The notes beneath the pieces were generated by a model. That model saw nothing but the letters and a program-made list of their open reading frames with translations, had not been told where the DNA came from and did not search any database. DNA of 64,000 nt. It comes from Halobacillus andaensis (GTDB lineage Bacteria; Bacillota; Bacilli; Bacillales; Halobacillaceae). Positions 50,066 to 58,675 of the stretch are shown piece after piece. The translations under genes were made by a program, and so were the position numbers. Location: positions 248,001-312,000 of the forward strand of contig NZ_BMEL01000003.1 in NCBI RefSeq assembly GCF_014636475.1. The letters are read 5' to 3'. How positions within the stretch are numbered: position 1 is the first letter of the stretch; each line of letters opens with the position of its first letter.

Positions 50066-51444
50066 TTCCGCTCCTCCTTTGGCCACTTCATTGTAACGAC
50101 CAGTCCTCCCTGGCTTCCATTTCGTGCTCGGACTTCCCCTCCGTGGGCATGGATGATTTCCTTTACAATCGATAAACCAAGGCCGGACCCTCCATGAGCG
50201 CGAGAACGTGATTTTTCTACTCGGTAGAGACGTTCAAATAAATGGTCTACCGCTTCTTCAGGCACACCTGGTCCCTCGTCTTGCACTAGTATTTTGGTAT
50301 AATCAGTTTCACTTTCCACGGTAACTTGGACGGTAGTATCGGCAGGACTGTAATGAATGGCATTATCAAGCACATTCATTACCACTTGTTTAAAACGAGT
50401 CGGATCTACACGAGCATAGACTTCCTCTTTACTACCTATCATTAAATTCATCTTTTTCTCTTCTAACACAGGATAAAGCCTATCTTTTACTTGGTGAAGA
50501 AGAGGCACAACGTTTACGTTTTGCATCTCCATTGAAAAGGAATTATTGTCCATTTTTGCTAACTCAAAAAGTTCCTGAACCATATGAGTCAAATGAACAG
50601 ATTCTTCTTTAATGATTGAAATGTATTTCTCTCTTTGCTCTTCACTTAACCCAGGCTTTGAAACAATGTCAGCATACCCCTTTAAATAAGTTAACGGAGT
50701 GCGTAATTCATGCGCAATAGCTGAAAGGAACTCGCTTCGTTCTTCCTTTAACCGCCCAAGGTCCTCAGCCAGTTTCTGAATGGATTGAGCCAGGACCCCT
50801 AATTCATCTTTATTACTGTACTGCAGCTCTATATCTGTTTTGCCTTGGCTGAGTAACTCTGTTTGTTCCTTCATTTTAATTAAAGGTTTAGTTATGAATT
50901 TCGTTAAAATCATGACACTGATCATCGTAAAAACTACCGTTATGGCAACAGCAAGCATAAATTGTCGAGCTAATTGTGAGATGATATCAGAAATTTGCTC
51001 TGAGGGGGAAAACATATATACGTATCCCCTCACCTGGTCATTAATAAGAATCGGGGAAATTGTTGCTACATAAGGTTCCGTTTTCCATCGCTCTTCTACC
51101 ATTTCTTCTGATTCATGGTTCATCGCTTGATGAGTTTCAATAATCGCTTGTTTTTCTTCTCTAACCTCCGTTGATGCAGCAAGAATTTCTGACTCCTCCC
51201 CTAGAATGACTACATCTGTGCTTGCTTCAGATTCCATCAGGGCCACATGATCTAAAGTAGAAGCGTTAAAGTTTTTTTCTAAAACATCCCGGTGACTATT
51301 TCCTCTCGCTAACAGCTGCTCCATCACCTCATCGATCCGATCATTTGATATGCTTGTATATAAAATGACAAACAAAATAAACTCAACCAGTAAAATGAGT
51401 ATAAAAAAGAGCAACCCTAACTTCACCGATATCTTATTTCTCAT
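50062..51444 (-). CDS. sensor histidine kinase with extracytoplasmic domain
   Basis: A 460-aa kinase. Two transmembrane helices (near residues 7-30 and 160-185) enclose an extracellular sensor of about 130 residues. HAMP, phospho-acceptor His in AIAHELRTPLTYLKGYAD, N box NVLDNAIHYSPAD and GGSGLGLSIVKEI follow. It lies 15 bp after the lipoprotein gene. The lipoprotein could be its ligand-binding partner; this is inferred from the operon. Confidence 0.9.
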   Translation of the reverse strand: MRNKISVKLGLLFFILILLVEFILFVILYTSISNDRIDEVMEQLLARGNSHRDVLEKNFNASTLDHVALMESEASTDVVILGEESEILAASTEVREEKQAIIETHQAMNHESEEMVEERWKTEPYVATISPILINDQVRGYVYMFSPSEQISDIISQLARQFMLAVAITVVFTMISVMILTKFITKPLIKMKEQTELLSQGKTDIELQYSNKDELGVLAQSIQKLAEDLGRLKEERSEFLSAIAHELRTPLTYLKGYADIVSKPGLSEEQREKYISIIKEESVHLTHMVQELFELAKMDNNSFSMEMQNVNVVPLLHQVKDRLYPVLEEKKMNLMIGSKEEVYARVDPTRFKQVVMNVLDNAIHYSPADTTVQVTVESETDYTKILVQDEGPGVPEEAVDHLFERLYRVEKSRSRAHGGSGLGLSIVKEIIHAHGGEVRARNGSQGGLVVTMKWPKEERK

Positions 51445-51459
51445 TCAAGCGCCTCCAAC

Positions 51460-52401
51460 TTAATTCACGGTCCCCTCTTCTACAATCTGACTCCATGAAC
51501 CGCCACTATCGTTTGTTATAAAACTATTATTTTGAGCTGTAAATACTACCATTTCTTCTTCATCTGGATGTACAGCTAAATATAACACCGCATCGTCTTT
51601 TATAGGTGGTGAAGGAATGGTTTCTTTTTCTTCACTTTCTAAATCATATTTCACCAATTCTTGCTCTCCCTTATAAATACCATAATACAATTCATCTTCG
51701 TTAAAGAACATTCCGCTTCCTTGACCGTTATCAGAAATCTGGTTGAACTGTTCTCCACCATCTTTACTTAAATAAACGCCTGTACCAGTAGCAACGGCTA
51801 AGGTTTGCTCATCTGTAGGATGAACCGAAATTTGAAAAGGATCTCCCTCTATGCCCTCAGCTTGGAAGGTTGTCCAGGATTCACCTTCATCTAAACTCTT
51901 ATAGTAACCGAGATCCATCTGTGAATTTTCCTCTTCATTCCATAAATAAAGGGCTCTACTTTGATAACCTGCCCCCATAATATGAAAATCACTTTCACCC
52001 TCTACAGCTACTTCTTCTAACTCGCCCGTATCAGGTCCTGAACGTTGAAGACCTAAAGGATTAGGATAATCACTTTGCAAATTAGGATGACCGGATGTGT
52101 AAAAACCATTTTCTACAGCATTAAATCCCATATAATCATGGCGATGCTCTTCTGTTTCTTTCCATTCCTCATCTTGATAAAGTTTTAAACCCGTATGAGA
52201 GGCAAACGCGATCGTTTCATTATTAAAATATCCTACTCCATGTACATGAGATAGATCCCCTTCAAAAGAGGCCGTCTCTCCCCAAAAATTTTCCGTCTCA
52301 TTTTCCTGCTGAACTTGTTCCTCCTCGTTCGAAGGTTCATTGGAACTGCAGCCCAACGTAAAAAAGACAATCCCAATGAATGCAATGATTAATTTTTTCA
52401 T
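51460..52401 (-). CDS. F510_1955-type beta-propeller lipoprotein
   Basis: A 313-aa lipoprotein with lipobox LGCSSNE, then an acidic Glu-rich linker and repeating BNR/sortilin-like strands such as GLKLYQDEEWKE, SLDEGESWTTF and YLSKDGGEQF, and SFITNDSGGSWSQI at the end. Such proteins are named F510_1955 family glycosylhydrolase but the activity is unproven. ATG 52401 is chosen because GGGGGAG lies 9 bases upstream. It heads a three-gene operon with the kinase and regulator, which suggests a role in sensing at the cell surface. Confidence 0.78.
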   Translation of the reverse strand: MKKLIIAFIGIVFFTLGCSSNEPSNEEEQVQQENETENFWGETASFEGDLSHVHGVGYFNNETIAFASHTGLKLYQDEEWKETEEHRHDYMGFNAVENGFYTSGHPNLQSDYPNPLGLQRSGPDTGELEEVAVEGESDFHIMGAGYQSRALYLWNEEENSQMDLGYYKSLDEGESWTTFQAEGIEGDPFQISVHPTDEQTLAVATGTGVYLSKDGGEQFNQISDNGQGSGMFFNEDELYYGIYKGEQELVKYDLESEEKETIPSPPIKDDAVLYLAVHPDEEEMVVFTAQNNSFITNDSGGSWSQIVEEGTVN

Positions 52402-52473
52402 ATCGTTACTCTCCCCCACTCTAACGTTCCTAAAAATGTAACGTAATTTTTTCGAGAAATTATGAAGATCTAT

Positions 52474-52504
52474 AAAAAAACTGAGCGAAGAAGTCACTCA
52501 GTTT
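52474..52504 (-). terminator. terminator of the holin-like toxin transcript
   Basis: On the minus strand CAAACTGAG and CTCAGTTTTTTTA form the stem and T-run. It lies about 85 bp after the toxin stop and before the lipoprotein gene. Confidence 0.75.
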
Positions 52505-52588
52505 GAAAAGCTATAGGTCCTTGTAAAGAAGCCAACCCATTTTTATTGGAAAAAGCAACCCTCTTACTCATGATGGCACAATGGAGGA

Positions 52589-52696
52589 TTACTTTTTTCT
52601 GTTTGTTTCCTTGATGATCGCTAACACAATCTTTACAATCCCAATCAAAACAAGGTTTGATGTGAGGACGACCATCACCATTTCATAATCTGTCAA
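52589..52696 (-). CDS. putative holin-like toxin (small hydrophobic peptide)
   Basis: A 35-codon frame from TTG 52696. It reads MTDYEMVMVVLTSNLVLIGI followed by VKIVLAIIKETNRKK, one membrane helix with a basic C-terminus. This is the pattern of the putative holin-like toxin (Hol_Tox) and TxpA-type type I toxins of Bacillus. GGGAGG lies about 8 bases before the TTG but is buried in a 12-bp hairpin (52700-52726). Function by analogy: membrane depolarisation, held off by an antisense RNA that I cannot see directly. Confidence 0.7.
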   Translation of the reverse strand: MTDYEMVMVVLTSNLVLIGIVKIVLAIIKETNRKK

Positions 52697-52699
52697 CTC

Positions 52700-52726
52700 A
52701 CCACCTCCCTTCCAAAGGGAGATGGT
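52700..52726 (-). promoter_or_regulatory. hairpin sequestering the toxin ribosome site
   Basis: On the minus strand ACCATCTCCCTT pairs with AAGGGAGGTGGT around a UGG loop, with a single G-U pair. The Shine-Dalgarno GGGAGG is entirely within the stem, so translation of the 35-residue peptide should be blocked until the structure opens. Such structures are known in type I toxin mRNAs. Confidence 0.65.
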
Positions 52727-52786
52727 CAACCACTTTTGTAAAACCTATAGCTGCACTATTATTTTATCACTTACGGAAGCGTACAA

Positions 52787-53749
52787 CTATCCGGCATTCG
52801 TTTGTTTTTCACGAAGTTTATTCAGTTCCGATTCTAGATAACGAGCCAATTCCAGCATGCCATAGTTTCCTGCCACCGCTTCAGCCTCGGAATTATAATT
52901 GGTGTTCGTATTTACATCATACGTAAATAAGTCCCCATTCTTATCTTGAATGGCTTCAATCCCTGCTACTTGAATATCATTTGCTCGTAAAAATTCTTCA
53001 TACTTTTTTAAGACAGGATGGTAATATCCATCTAAGATTTGAAATTTAGCCCCTTTCGCTATGTCAGGCTGTTCCGTTGGACAATTTAAATCCTCAATTG
53101 TACAAGCATCAGCAGGACATAGTTCAAAGCCTTCAGACGTATCGACTTTTACCGCATATACAAAACGGCCACCTATGAACTCATGACGAACAATATAAGG
53201 CTCAGGAGCTTCAATATACTGCTGAATAAGGGTAACACCGTCAACTGGTTCATCAAATCGATCGCCATAGACGTACTCACGCAGAGCTTCTATCGAATGA
53301 AAGAGCTGTACGCCTTGCCCTTTTCCAGCACGGTTGTGCTTCGTAATAAAAGAATGATCATTCAACATTTCTGCCGCTTCGATAATATGGTCTTTTCCGA
53401 CGGAGCTGATCGTTTTTGGCGTCGTAATACCTGTTTGGTTCAAAGCCATATATTGATTGACTTTACTTACTTCCAGGCGTAGAGCGCGGCTGCCATTGAT
53501 CACTTTTCGTCCATGCCTTTCCAGCCAGGCAAGGACAGCTTCCGCGAATTCTGGTGCATAACGATGATCTCTCGTATGAGAAGACGCACTCATTCGATTA
53601 TAAAATACACCTTCTGGCGGCTCACTATTTAAATCAACGGTTCCCTCTTTCAAATGCCAGAGTTCATAAGGAAGCTCAAGCTCCTCTAAACGTTTTGTTA
53701 AATGTTCAGTCCATTCATCATTTTCGTGGATCACATAGATTTTAGACAT
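52787..53749 (-). CDS. ATP-grasp family protein (RimK-like)
   Basis: A 320-aa ATP-grasp enzyme. It shows HSFITKHNRAGKGQGVQLF, IQQYIEAPEPYIVRHEFIGG, and GLFTYDVNTNTNYN with Asp/Asn metal ligands near residue 285. Relatives attach an amino acid or other acid to a substrate by an acyl-phosphate. The substrate is unknown. It stands alone, divergent from the TatD-like gene. The gap to the toxin gene (52697-52786) holds a possible TTGTAC/AATAAT promoter for the toxin. Confidence 0.8.
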   Translation of the reverse strand: MSKIYVIHENDEWTEHLTKRLEELELPYELWHLKEGTVDLNSEPPEGVFYNRMSASSHTRDHRYAPEFAEAVLAWLERHGRKVINGSRALRLEVSKVNQYMALNQTGITTPKTISSVGKDHIIEAAEMLNDHSFITKHNRAGKGQGVQLFHSIEALREYVYGDRFDEPVDGVTLIQQYIEAPEPYIVRHEFIGGRFVYAVKVDTSEGFELCPADACTIEDLNCPTEQPDIAKGAKFQILDGYYHPVLKKYEEFLRANDIQVAGIEAIQDKNGDLFTYDVNTNTNYNSEAEAVAGNYGMLELARYLESELNKLREKQTNAG

Positions 53750-53883
53750 TCATATGCTCCTTTCTAGGCTGCTCGGTTTCTTACCCAGATTATAACACAT
53801 AATACACAGCAACTTACTATGCATTGATTCCACTTCTTAAAATTACGTATACTAGAAATCTAGATAAGATGAAGGAGGCAATT

Positions 53884-54663
53884 ATGTCCCATTTGATTAT
53901 AGATGCTCATATCCACTTAGATTGGTACGATAAACGAAAAAGGGAGCAAATCTTAAACGAACTCGATCGCTATCATATTAAAGGGTTAATTACGGTTTCA
54001 AGCGACTTCACATCTTCTTCGCACAATCTACAATTAGCTAAAAACCATCGTCGTGTTTATGCAGCTGCCGGTTTCCACCCTGAACAGCAGCTTCTTACTC
54101 GAGTCAACTTAAATGAGATTTTTTCGTTCATCGATGAGCATAAAGATGATCTTATAGCAATCGGTGAAGTGGGGCTTCCTTATTATCTTCGACAGGAAGA
54201 CGCTTCTCTTTCTTTAAAACCGTATATAGAGCTCCTGGAAGAATTCATAAAGAGAGCTGCAACCTATCAAAAACCGATTGTGCTTCACGCTATCTATGAA
54301 GATGCTGAAATGGCTTGTGACTTATTAGAGAAACACAAGGTACAAAAAGCACACTTCCATTGGTTCAAAGGGAATTCAGCTACCATAAATCGTTTGAAAC
54401 AAAACGGTTATTATGTTTCTGTCACTCCCGATTGCCTTTATAAAGAGAGAACGCGTCAACTGATCCAGCTTTTTCCCTTGGAATTACTAATGGTAGAAAC
54501 AGACGGGCCATGGGAGTTTAACCAAACGGAATGGACCCATCCTCGAATGATTCATGACTCAGTCAAAACCATTAGTGAAATTAAGAAGTTAAGTATCGAA
54601 ACTGTTTATAACCAGCTCTTGGCCAACACAATAAAATTTTATCAGTTGTCTACTACGGAATAA
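53884..54663 (+). CDS. TatD-family metal-dependent hydrolase
   Basis: A 259-aa TIM-barrel hydrolase. The metal motif DAHIHLDWYD comes first, then AIGEVGLPYY with the Glu bridge, HAIYEDAEMAC and HFHWFKGN with further ligands, and VETDGPWEF as the last Asp. It resembles TatD/YcfH nucleases of Bacillus, which degrade DNA or remove D-amino acids from tRNA. ATG 53884 is chosen because GAAGGAGG precedes it; an earlier codon at 53824 has none. It is followed by the repeat cluster. Confidence 0.85.
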   Translation: MSHLIIDAHIHLDWYDKRKREQILNELDRYHIKGLITVSSDFTSSSHNLQLAKNHRRVYAAAGFHPEQQLLTRVNLNEIFSFIDEHKDDLIAIGEVGLPYYLRQEDASLSLKPYIELLEEFIKRAATYQKPIVLHAIYEDAEMACDLLEKHKVQKAHFHWFKGNSATINRLKQNGYYVSVTPDCLYKERTRQLIQLFPLELLMVETDGPWEFNQTEWTHPRMIHDSVKTISEIKKLSIETVYNQLLANTIKFYQLSTTE

Positions 54664-54672
54664 GAATCAAGC

Positions 54673-54795
54673 TGCGATAAAACTGAATAAAGCATAAAAA
54701 CATCCGAATGATTCTGTAGAAATAGTTCGGATTTTTTATGTTAAAGAGAATCCAGACCATCGTCCGTCAAAATACTTCGCTTTCCGTGGGCACTT
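54673..54795. repeat. palindromic repeat element A (copy 2)
   Basis: About 120 bp similar to 34186-34322, sharing ATAAAACTGAATAAAGCATA, an inverted ACATCCGAA/TTCGGATTT pair and CCGTCAAAATACTTCGCTTT (the last two words differ by a few bases between the copies). It begins the 750-bp repeat cluster after the TatD-like gene. Confidence 0.65.
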
Positions 54796-54946
54796 CCTCA
54801 TCTTCCTCGAAAAGCAAAGAACGCTTTCCTGCAGGATCTTCGACTCGTGCTGTTCCCACAGAAGTCCTCGCATTTTGACTACGCTAATAAGCTGCGTTTA
54901 TACGAGATCACTGAAAAACTAAAAGTCCATGAAAGGTAGAATTTTA

Positions 54947-54990
54947 AAAAGCGGTCTGCGGGAAAATTAAATTCCCCACAGACCGCTTTT
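54947..54990. terminator. strong hairpin inside the repeat cluster
   Basis: AAAAGCGGTCTG and CAGACCGCTTTT form a 12-bp perfect stem around a 20-base loop, followed by CTT. It could end readthrough from the TatD-like gene or be part of a repeat. Confidence 0.6.
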
Positions 54991-55038
54991 CTTCTAACTT
55001 TAAAGAGATTTGTGCCTTCTCTTCCTTCATAAGTTTAA

Positions 55039-55306
55039 CGATTCGTACTTAGCTGTGAAAATAGACATCGTACCTTGTAACATACGGACGGGTTTTTCGA
55101 TTGATCTCTGTTGATGCCACGATGAGCGTTCGGTGGTGACGCCTGGTCGATTAAAACCGGCCACGTCCTGTGGCCAACATCGACACTAGCACGTCCGGTG
55201 CGTCGAGGGAAGAGCGCGAGCCGAAGATCCACTTGGTCAAGTGAACTTCTTGACCAAGTCAGCTGAGGCCGTGCCCGCGGCAAGCATCCACCGACTAGCG
55301 ATTCGT
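55039..55306. repeat. GC-rich inserted block flanked by 8-bp direct repeats
   Basis: CGATTCGT occurs at 55039-55046 and 55299-55306, 260 bp apart. Between them is a GC-rich block with hairpins GGCCACGTCCTGTGGCC and ACTTGGTCAAG/CTTGACCAAGT. The block differs sharply in base content from its flanks. An open frame across it looks like chance. It may be a small mobile element with a target duplication. Confidence 0.5.
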
Positions 55307-55423
55307 GAGATTAACTACAAACTTTAACAGCTCTTTTAGATTAGAAAAGACTTTTTCAGTGACCTCGTTTATACGACCGTTCTTTTTTTGACCTCACTGC
55401 TTTACTTATGTCCCGGCCTTATT

Positions 55424-55780
55424 CTATTCCATCGCTGCTTTAGGTTCATCGATTTTCAGTATATGCTTATGAAGAAAGTATTCACAGAAACCAATAATAA
55501 TAGATAAAATGAAAGCCCCTGTAAACGTTACTGCTGCCGTTCCAAACATGTTCGACAATCCCCATATAATGAAGAACGCACTGATCACATCCATTAGTAC
55601 ACTGGCCCAAAGATTACCTTCGCGTACCCATTTCTTTTCCATAGGTACTCCCACTACTATAAGGACAAAGGCAACAAGAAGAGGCTGCCAGATCGCTCCA
55701 TACTGTACACTATCCAAGAAGTACATCGCCAATACTAATAAGCTTGGCAAGGCAAACACTTTAACTAATAGGCTCGTCAT
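55424..55780 (-). CDS. DUF2512-family (YndM-like) membrane protein
   Basis: A 118-aa protein with about four transmembrane segments (near residues 6-22, 28-42, 60-78 and 84-104) and the loop PMEKKWVREGNLWASVLMD. This is the DUF2512/YndM pattern; the function is unknown. ATG 55780 is chosen because AAGGA lies 5 bases upstream; an in-frame codon at 55834 has none. It is 24 bp inside the gap after the P450 start region on the same strand, but the P450 gene ends 78 bp upstream, so co-transcription is possible. Confidence 0.75.
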   Translation of the reverse strand: MTSLLVKVFALPSLLVLAMYFLDSVQYGAIWQPLLVAFVLIVVGVPMEKKWVREGNLWASVLMDVISAFFIIWGLSNMFGTAAVTFTGAFILSIIIGFCEYFLHKHILKIDEPKAAME

Positions 55781-55858
55781 GATATTCCTTCTTTCTTTCA
55801 ACAAGAAGCTAAGGTGAGTATTAGTCTTTCGCAATTTCCCACCTCTATGCGAGCGCCA

Positions 55859-57109
55859 TTAAGGTTTTATTCTTACGTTTGTTAAAACTACACCACTCTT
55901 TGGTAAGGATGGCATTCTCGTTAGACTATAACTTAAATCCTGTGAAGGAACATCGTATTCTAAATCATTCGTTAAGAATCTCATGCTTGATTTAATGGTT
56001 TCAATCGTAATCCATTCTCCAGGACAACGATGTCCTGTGTAATGCTCCCCTCCTCCCTGAGGAATGAGATCAAAGAGTCCTCCCTTCCACTCTTGAAACC
56101 GTTCAGGCTTAAATTTGTGAGGGTCTTCCCATAACCGGGAATCATGATCAGTCCCATGAATATCAAGCAGCACTAAACGTCCCTTTTTAAAATGGAACCC
56201 ATTCCAAATAAAATCCCGTCGGACTCGCGCCCCTAAAAAAGGGACGAACGGAAACAACCTTCTAATTTCCTGAGTAAACATTTCAATGTAGGGTGATTCA
56301 GCTTCTCTTACTTTCCCTTCTTGCTCTTCATCATCATGTAAAGCTAATGCACCAAATGCCACATAAGTCGCTACAGCCACCGTAGGTCTAATCACATTTA
56401 AAAGTTCGACAGCCGCAATTTGGGGATCTAAAGGGTTTCCTTCTATATCTTTGTGGGAAGCCATTTGGTATAAAGCTGAATCTCCGGGAGCCTGCAAGCG
56501 CTGCTCGCGCACATCCAGGATTTTCTTTTTCATCCACTTTTCTGATTCTGCACGAGCCTTCCTCCCTTTCCAATGTCTAGGTCCTACAGCTCCAAATGCA
56601 TCAATCATAGACCATAACTGTTCCGCTCTTTCCGTAACTTCATTTTCTTCCAATGGGATTCCAGCCCATTCACACGCTGCTCTACACAACACTTCTTTCG
56701 CTTCTTCAAAAAGTATAATTTCTCCATCAGGTGTCCATTCATAAGCTTTCTTTCTCCACTGCGCCGTTGTAATGTTACTAAGTCTCTCTAAATGGTCTGG
56801 AGTCATTAATGACATAAACAAAAGTTTTCGGTGTTCATGCGGATGCCCATCCATTCCTTGAATCGCATTTTCACCAAACAATGATTTCTCAATTCGTTTA
56901 GGAAGAGCTCCTTTCCGTTGAAACTTTTCTTTATCATAAAACAACCTGGCCCCTTCCTCACCGGTAACACATATGACTTTTTCAGCAAGTAAAGTAGTCT
57001 GAAAGATATCCGTATGTAGCCGTTCGAATCGCTTTGGTAAAAATCGATACCCTTGCCGTAAGACATTAATACTTTGATCTAAGCGTTGGTCCCGAGGAAT
57101 TTTTTTCAT
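55859..57109 (-). CDS. cytochrome P450 CYP152-type fatty-acid peroxygenase
   Basis: A 416-aa P450 that uses hydrogen peroxide to hydroxylate fatty acids. The haem Cys362 sits in GGGEHYTGHRCPGEW, a loop typical of CYP152. An Arg-Pro pair in NVIRPTVAVATYV binds the substrate carboxylate. At the position that is Gln in the Bacillus hydroxylase P450BSbeta and His in the decarboxylase OleT there is Gln84 (ENAIQGMDG), so hydroxylation is expected rather than alkene formation. The protein length matches the family. It may work with peroxide-handling genes; no partner reductase is needed. Confidence 0.9.
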   Translation of the reverse strand: MKKIPRDQRLDQSINVLRQGYRFLPKRFERLHTDIFQTTLLAEKVICVTGEEGARLFYDKEKFQRKGALPKRIEKSLFGENAIQGMDGHPHEHRKLLFMSLMTPDHLERLSNITTAQWRKKAYEWTPDGEIILFEEAKEVLCRAACEWAGIPLEENEVTERAEQLWSMIDAFGAVGPRHWKGRKARAESEKWMKKKILDVREQRLQAPGDSALYQMASHKDIEGNPLDPQIAAVELLNVIRPTVAVATYVAFGALALHDDEEQEGKVREAESPYIEMFTQEIRRLFPFVPFLGARVRRDFIWNGFHFKKGRLVLLDIHGTDHDSRLWEDPHKFKPERFQEWKGGLFDLIPQGGGEHYTGHRCPGEWITIETIKSSMRFLTNDLEYDVPSQDLSYSLTRMPSLPKSGVVLTNVRIKP

Positions 57110-57267
57110 GGCTATTCTCCCTTCCTATATAGCTTGCCGTTCTAATTGATTACTTTCCTTTATTAAGAAAAGTTCAAACAATGTCTGTAACGGATATGTA
57201 ATGGTTACTTTTATAGCTAACGGGGGAATCACCATTAAAGCAAGCATCCAAAAAGGAGGACCATTCC

Positions 57268-58656
57268 ATGAAAAAAAGAAGGATGACGATCATTCCTTTA
57301 GCGATGAGAAAATACTTTCAAATGTCTCACCGGCAAAGAAAATACGAATTGCAAATGACTCTATGGTCGATGCCGCTTTTATATATGGCAGCTTCAATCT
57401 TGATTGTTGTGTTAACTATTGTGCTGGATCTTCGTTTAAACATTTCTCAGTACGTTCACCCCTGGTTTACCTCAGGGGGCGATGCTACTCAAATATTAGT
57501 CAGCGCCTTAATTGGAGGGATATTAACACTTAGTGCATTTACATTGAACTCACTTTTGGTTGTGCTCACCAACTTTAGTGATCAATTTTCACCAAGGATG
57601 ATGTTTAACTTTATTGCTGATAAGACGACACAGCATCTTTTAGGAATCTTCCACGGAAGCTTTATTTACGTACTATTTATCTTTTTATTTCTTACAAATA
57701 ACGAGAATGAATTTTATTCCGCCATCCCTGTTATGGCCGTTTTCCTGGCAGCCTTAACCATTACGACGTTTATCTTTTTCATCAATCATGCTGCAAGCTG
57801 GATGCAAGTTCATAATTTTACGTATGCCATGAAAAATACTTCAAGAGAAACGATCGAGTATTCAAGAAAGTATGGAATAGGGCAATGCAGCAGACAAGAA
57901 TCTGGAGACCTTATGGAGGAATTTCGGAAGAAGAAGAAATCTTTTTCAATCACGGAAGCGGGCTATATTCAAATGATTTATTTTAAAGAAATGATCGATC
58001 AAGCCAAGAAAGACGACATTATTATTGAATTGCATAAAAAGATTGGAGATTTCAGTTTAAAAGACAACCTGTTGTTTACTTATTGGGGGCCCGGACAAAA
58101 CAAAATAAATCCAGAAACGTATGCTCACATGATCGAAGTCGGACATAAAAAAACAGAAATTCAAGAAATGAAAATGGGAATTATGAAATTAAGCGAAATC
58201 GCTGTGAAAGCTGTTGGTAATTCGGATCCTCAAACGGCGCTTTCGACGATTCATCATATTTCTGATCTACTTGTTGCAATCGACAAGAACGTAGCCTTTA
58301 GTCCTTACTTGCTCGACGAAAATGAACAGACGAGGATCATTGTCCCTCGAGAAGATTTCGAGTACTACCTGCATAAGGGGTTTAGTTCCATTCGAAACGC
58401 CGCTCAAAACAATCATACCATTTTGACAGAGCTCATCGCTGTATTAACCATGCTTGCTCAAGCTGTTTCAGAAAATAAGCATGAAACGTTATGGGCATTT
58501 GCTCGAAATATTACAGAACACACGTTTCAACACTATGTTTATGATTTGGATCGAAGGTATTATTTAGAAGAGCTGCGAGAACTTGCATTGTTCACCCGTC
58601 ACGAAAAAGATTATCAAGCGATTGAATATAAACTAAAACGGACGTCTATACACTAA
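57268..58656 (+). CDS. DUF2254-family membrane protein
   Basis: A 462-aa protein with about four transmembrane segments in the first 175 residues (including LYMAASILIVVLTIVL and ALIGGILTLSAFTLNSLL), followed by a large cytoplasmic C-terminal part. The pattern matches DUF2254, whose function is unknown. AAGGAGG precedes the ATG. It stands alone. Its stop lies within the terminator hairpin at 58634-58672. Confidence 0.82.
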   Translation: MKKRRMTIIPLAMRKYFQMSHRQRKYELQMTLWSMPLLYMAASILIVVLTIVLDLRLNISQYVHPWFTSGGDATQILVSALIGGILTLSAFTLNSLLVVLTNFSDQFSPRMMFNFIADKTTQHLLGIFHGSFIYVLFIFLFLTNNENEFYSAIPVMAVFLAALTITTFIFFINHAASWMQVHNFTYAMKNTSRETIEYSRKYGIGQCSRQESGDLMEEFRKKKKSFSITEAGYIQMIYFKEMIDQAKKDDIIIELHKKIGDFSLKDNLLFTYWGPGQNKINPETYAHMIEVGHKKTEIQEMKMGIMKLSEIAVKAVGNSDPQTALSTIHHISDLLVAIDKNVAFSPYLLDENEQTRIIVPREDFEYYLHKGFSSIRNAAQNNHTILTELIAVLTMLAQAVSENKHETLWAFARNITEHTFQHYVYDLDRRYYLEELRELALFTRHEKDYQAIEYKLKRTSIH

Positions 58657-58672
58657 CTGACGTCCGTTTTTC
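58634..58672. terminator. bidirectional terminator
   Basis: AAAACGGACGTC and GACGTCCGTTTT form a 12-bp perfect stem around a 12-base loop, with T runs on both sides. It serves DUF2254 and the convergent reductase gene. Confidence 0.85.
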
Positions 58673-58675
58673 TAT

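Noticed and set aside
55035-55283. An open frame of 82 codons across the GC-rich block on the minus strand.
   Set aside because: It is rich in Arg/Pro/Ser from GC-rich repeat sequence, has no ribosome site and no family resemblance, and lies inside a likely mobile block.
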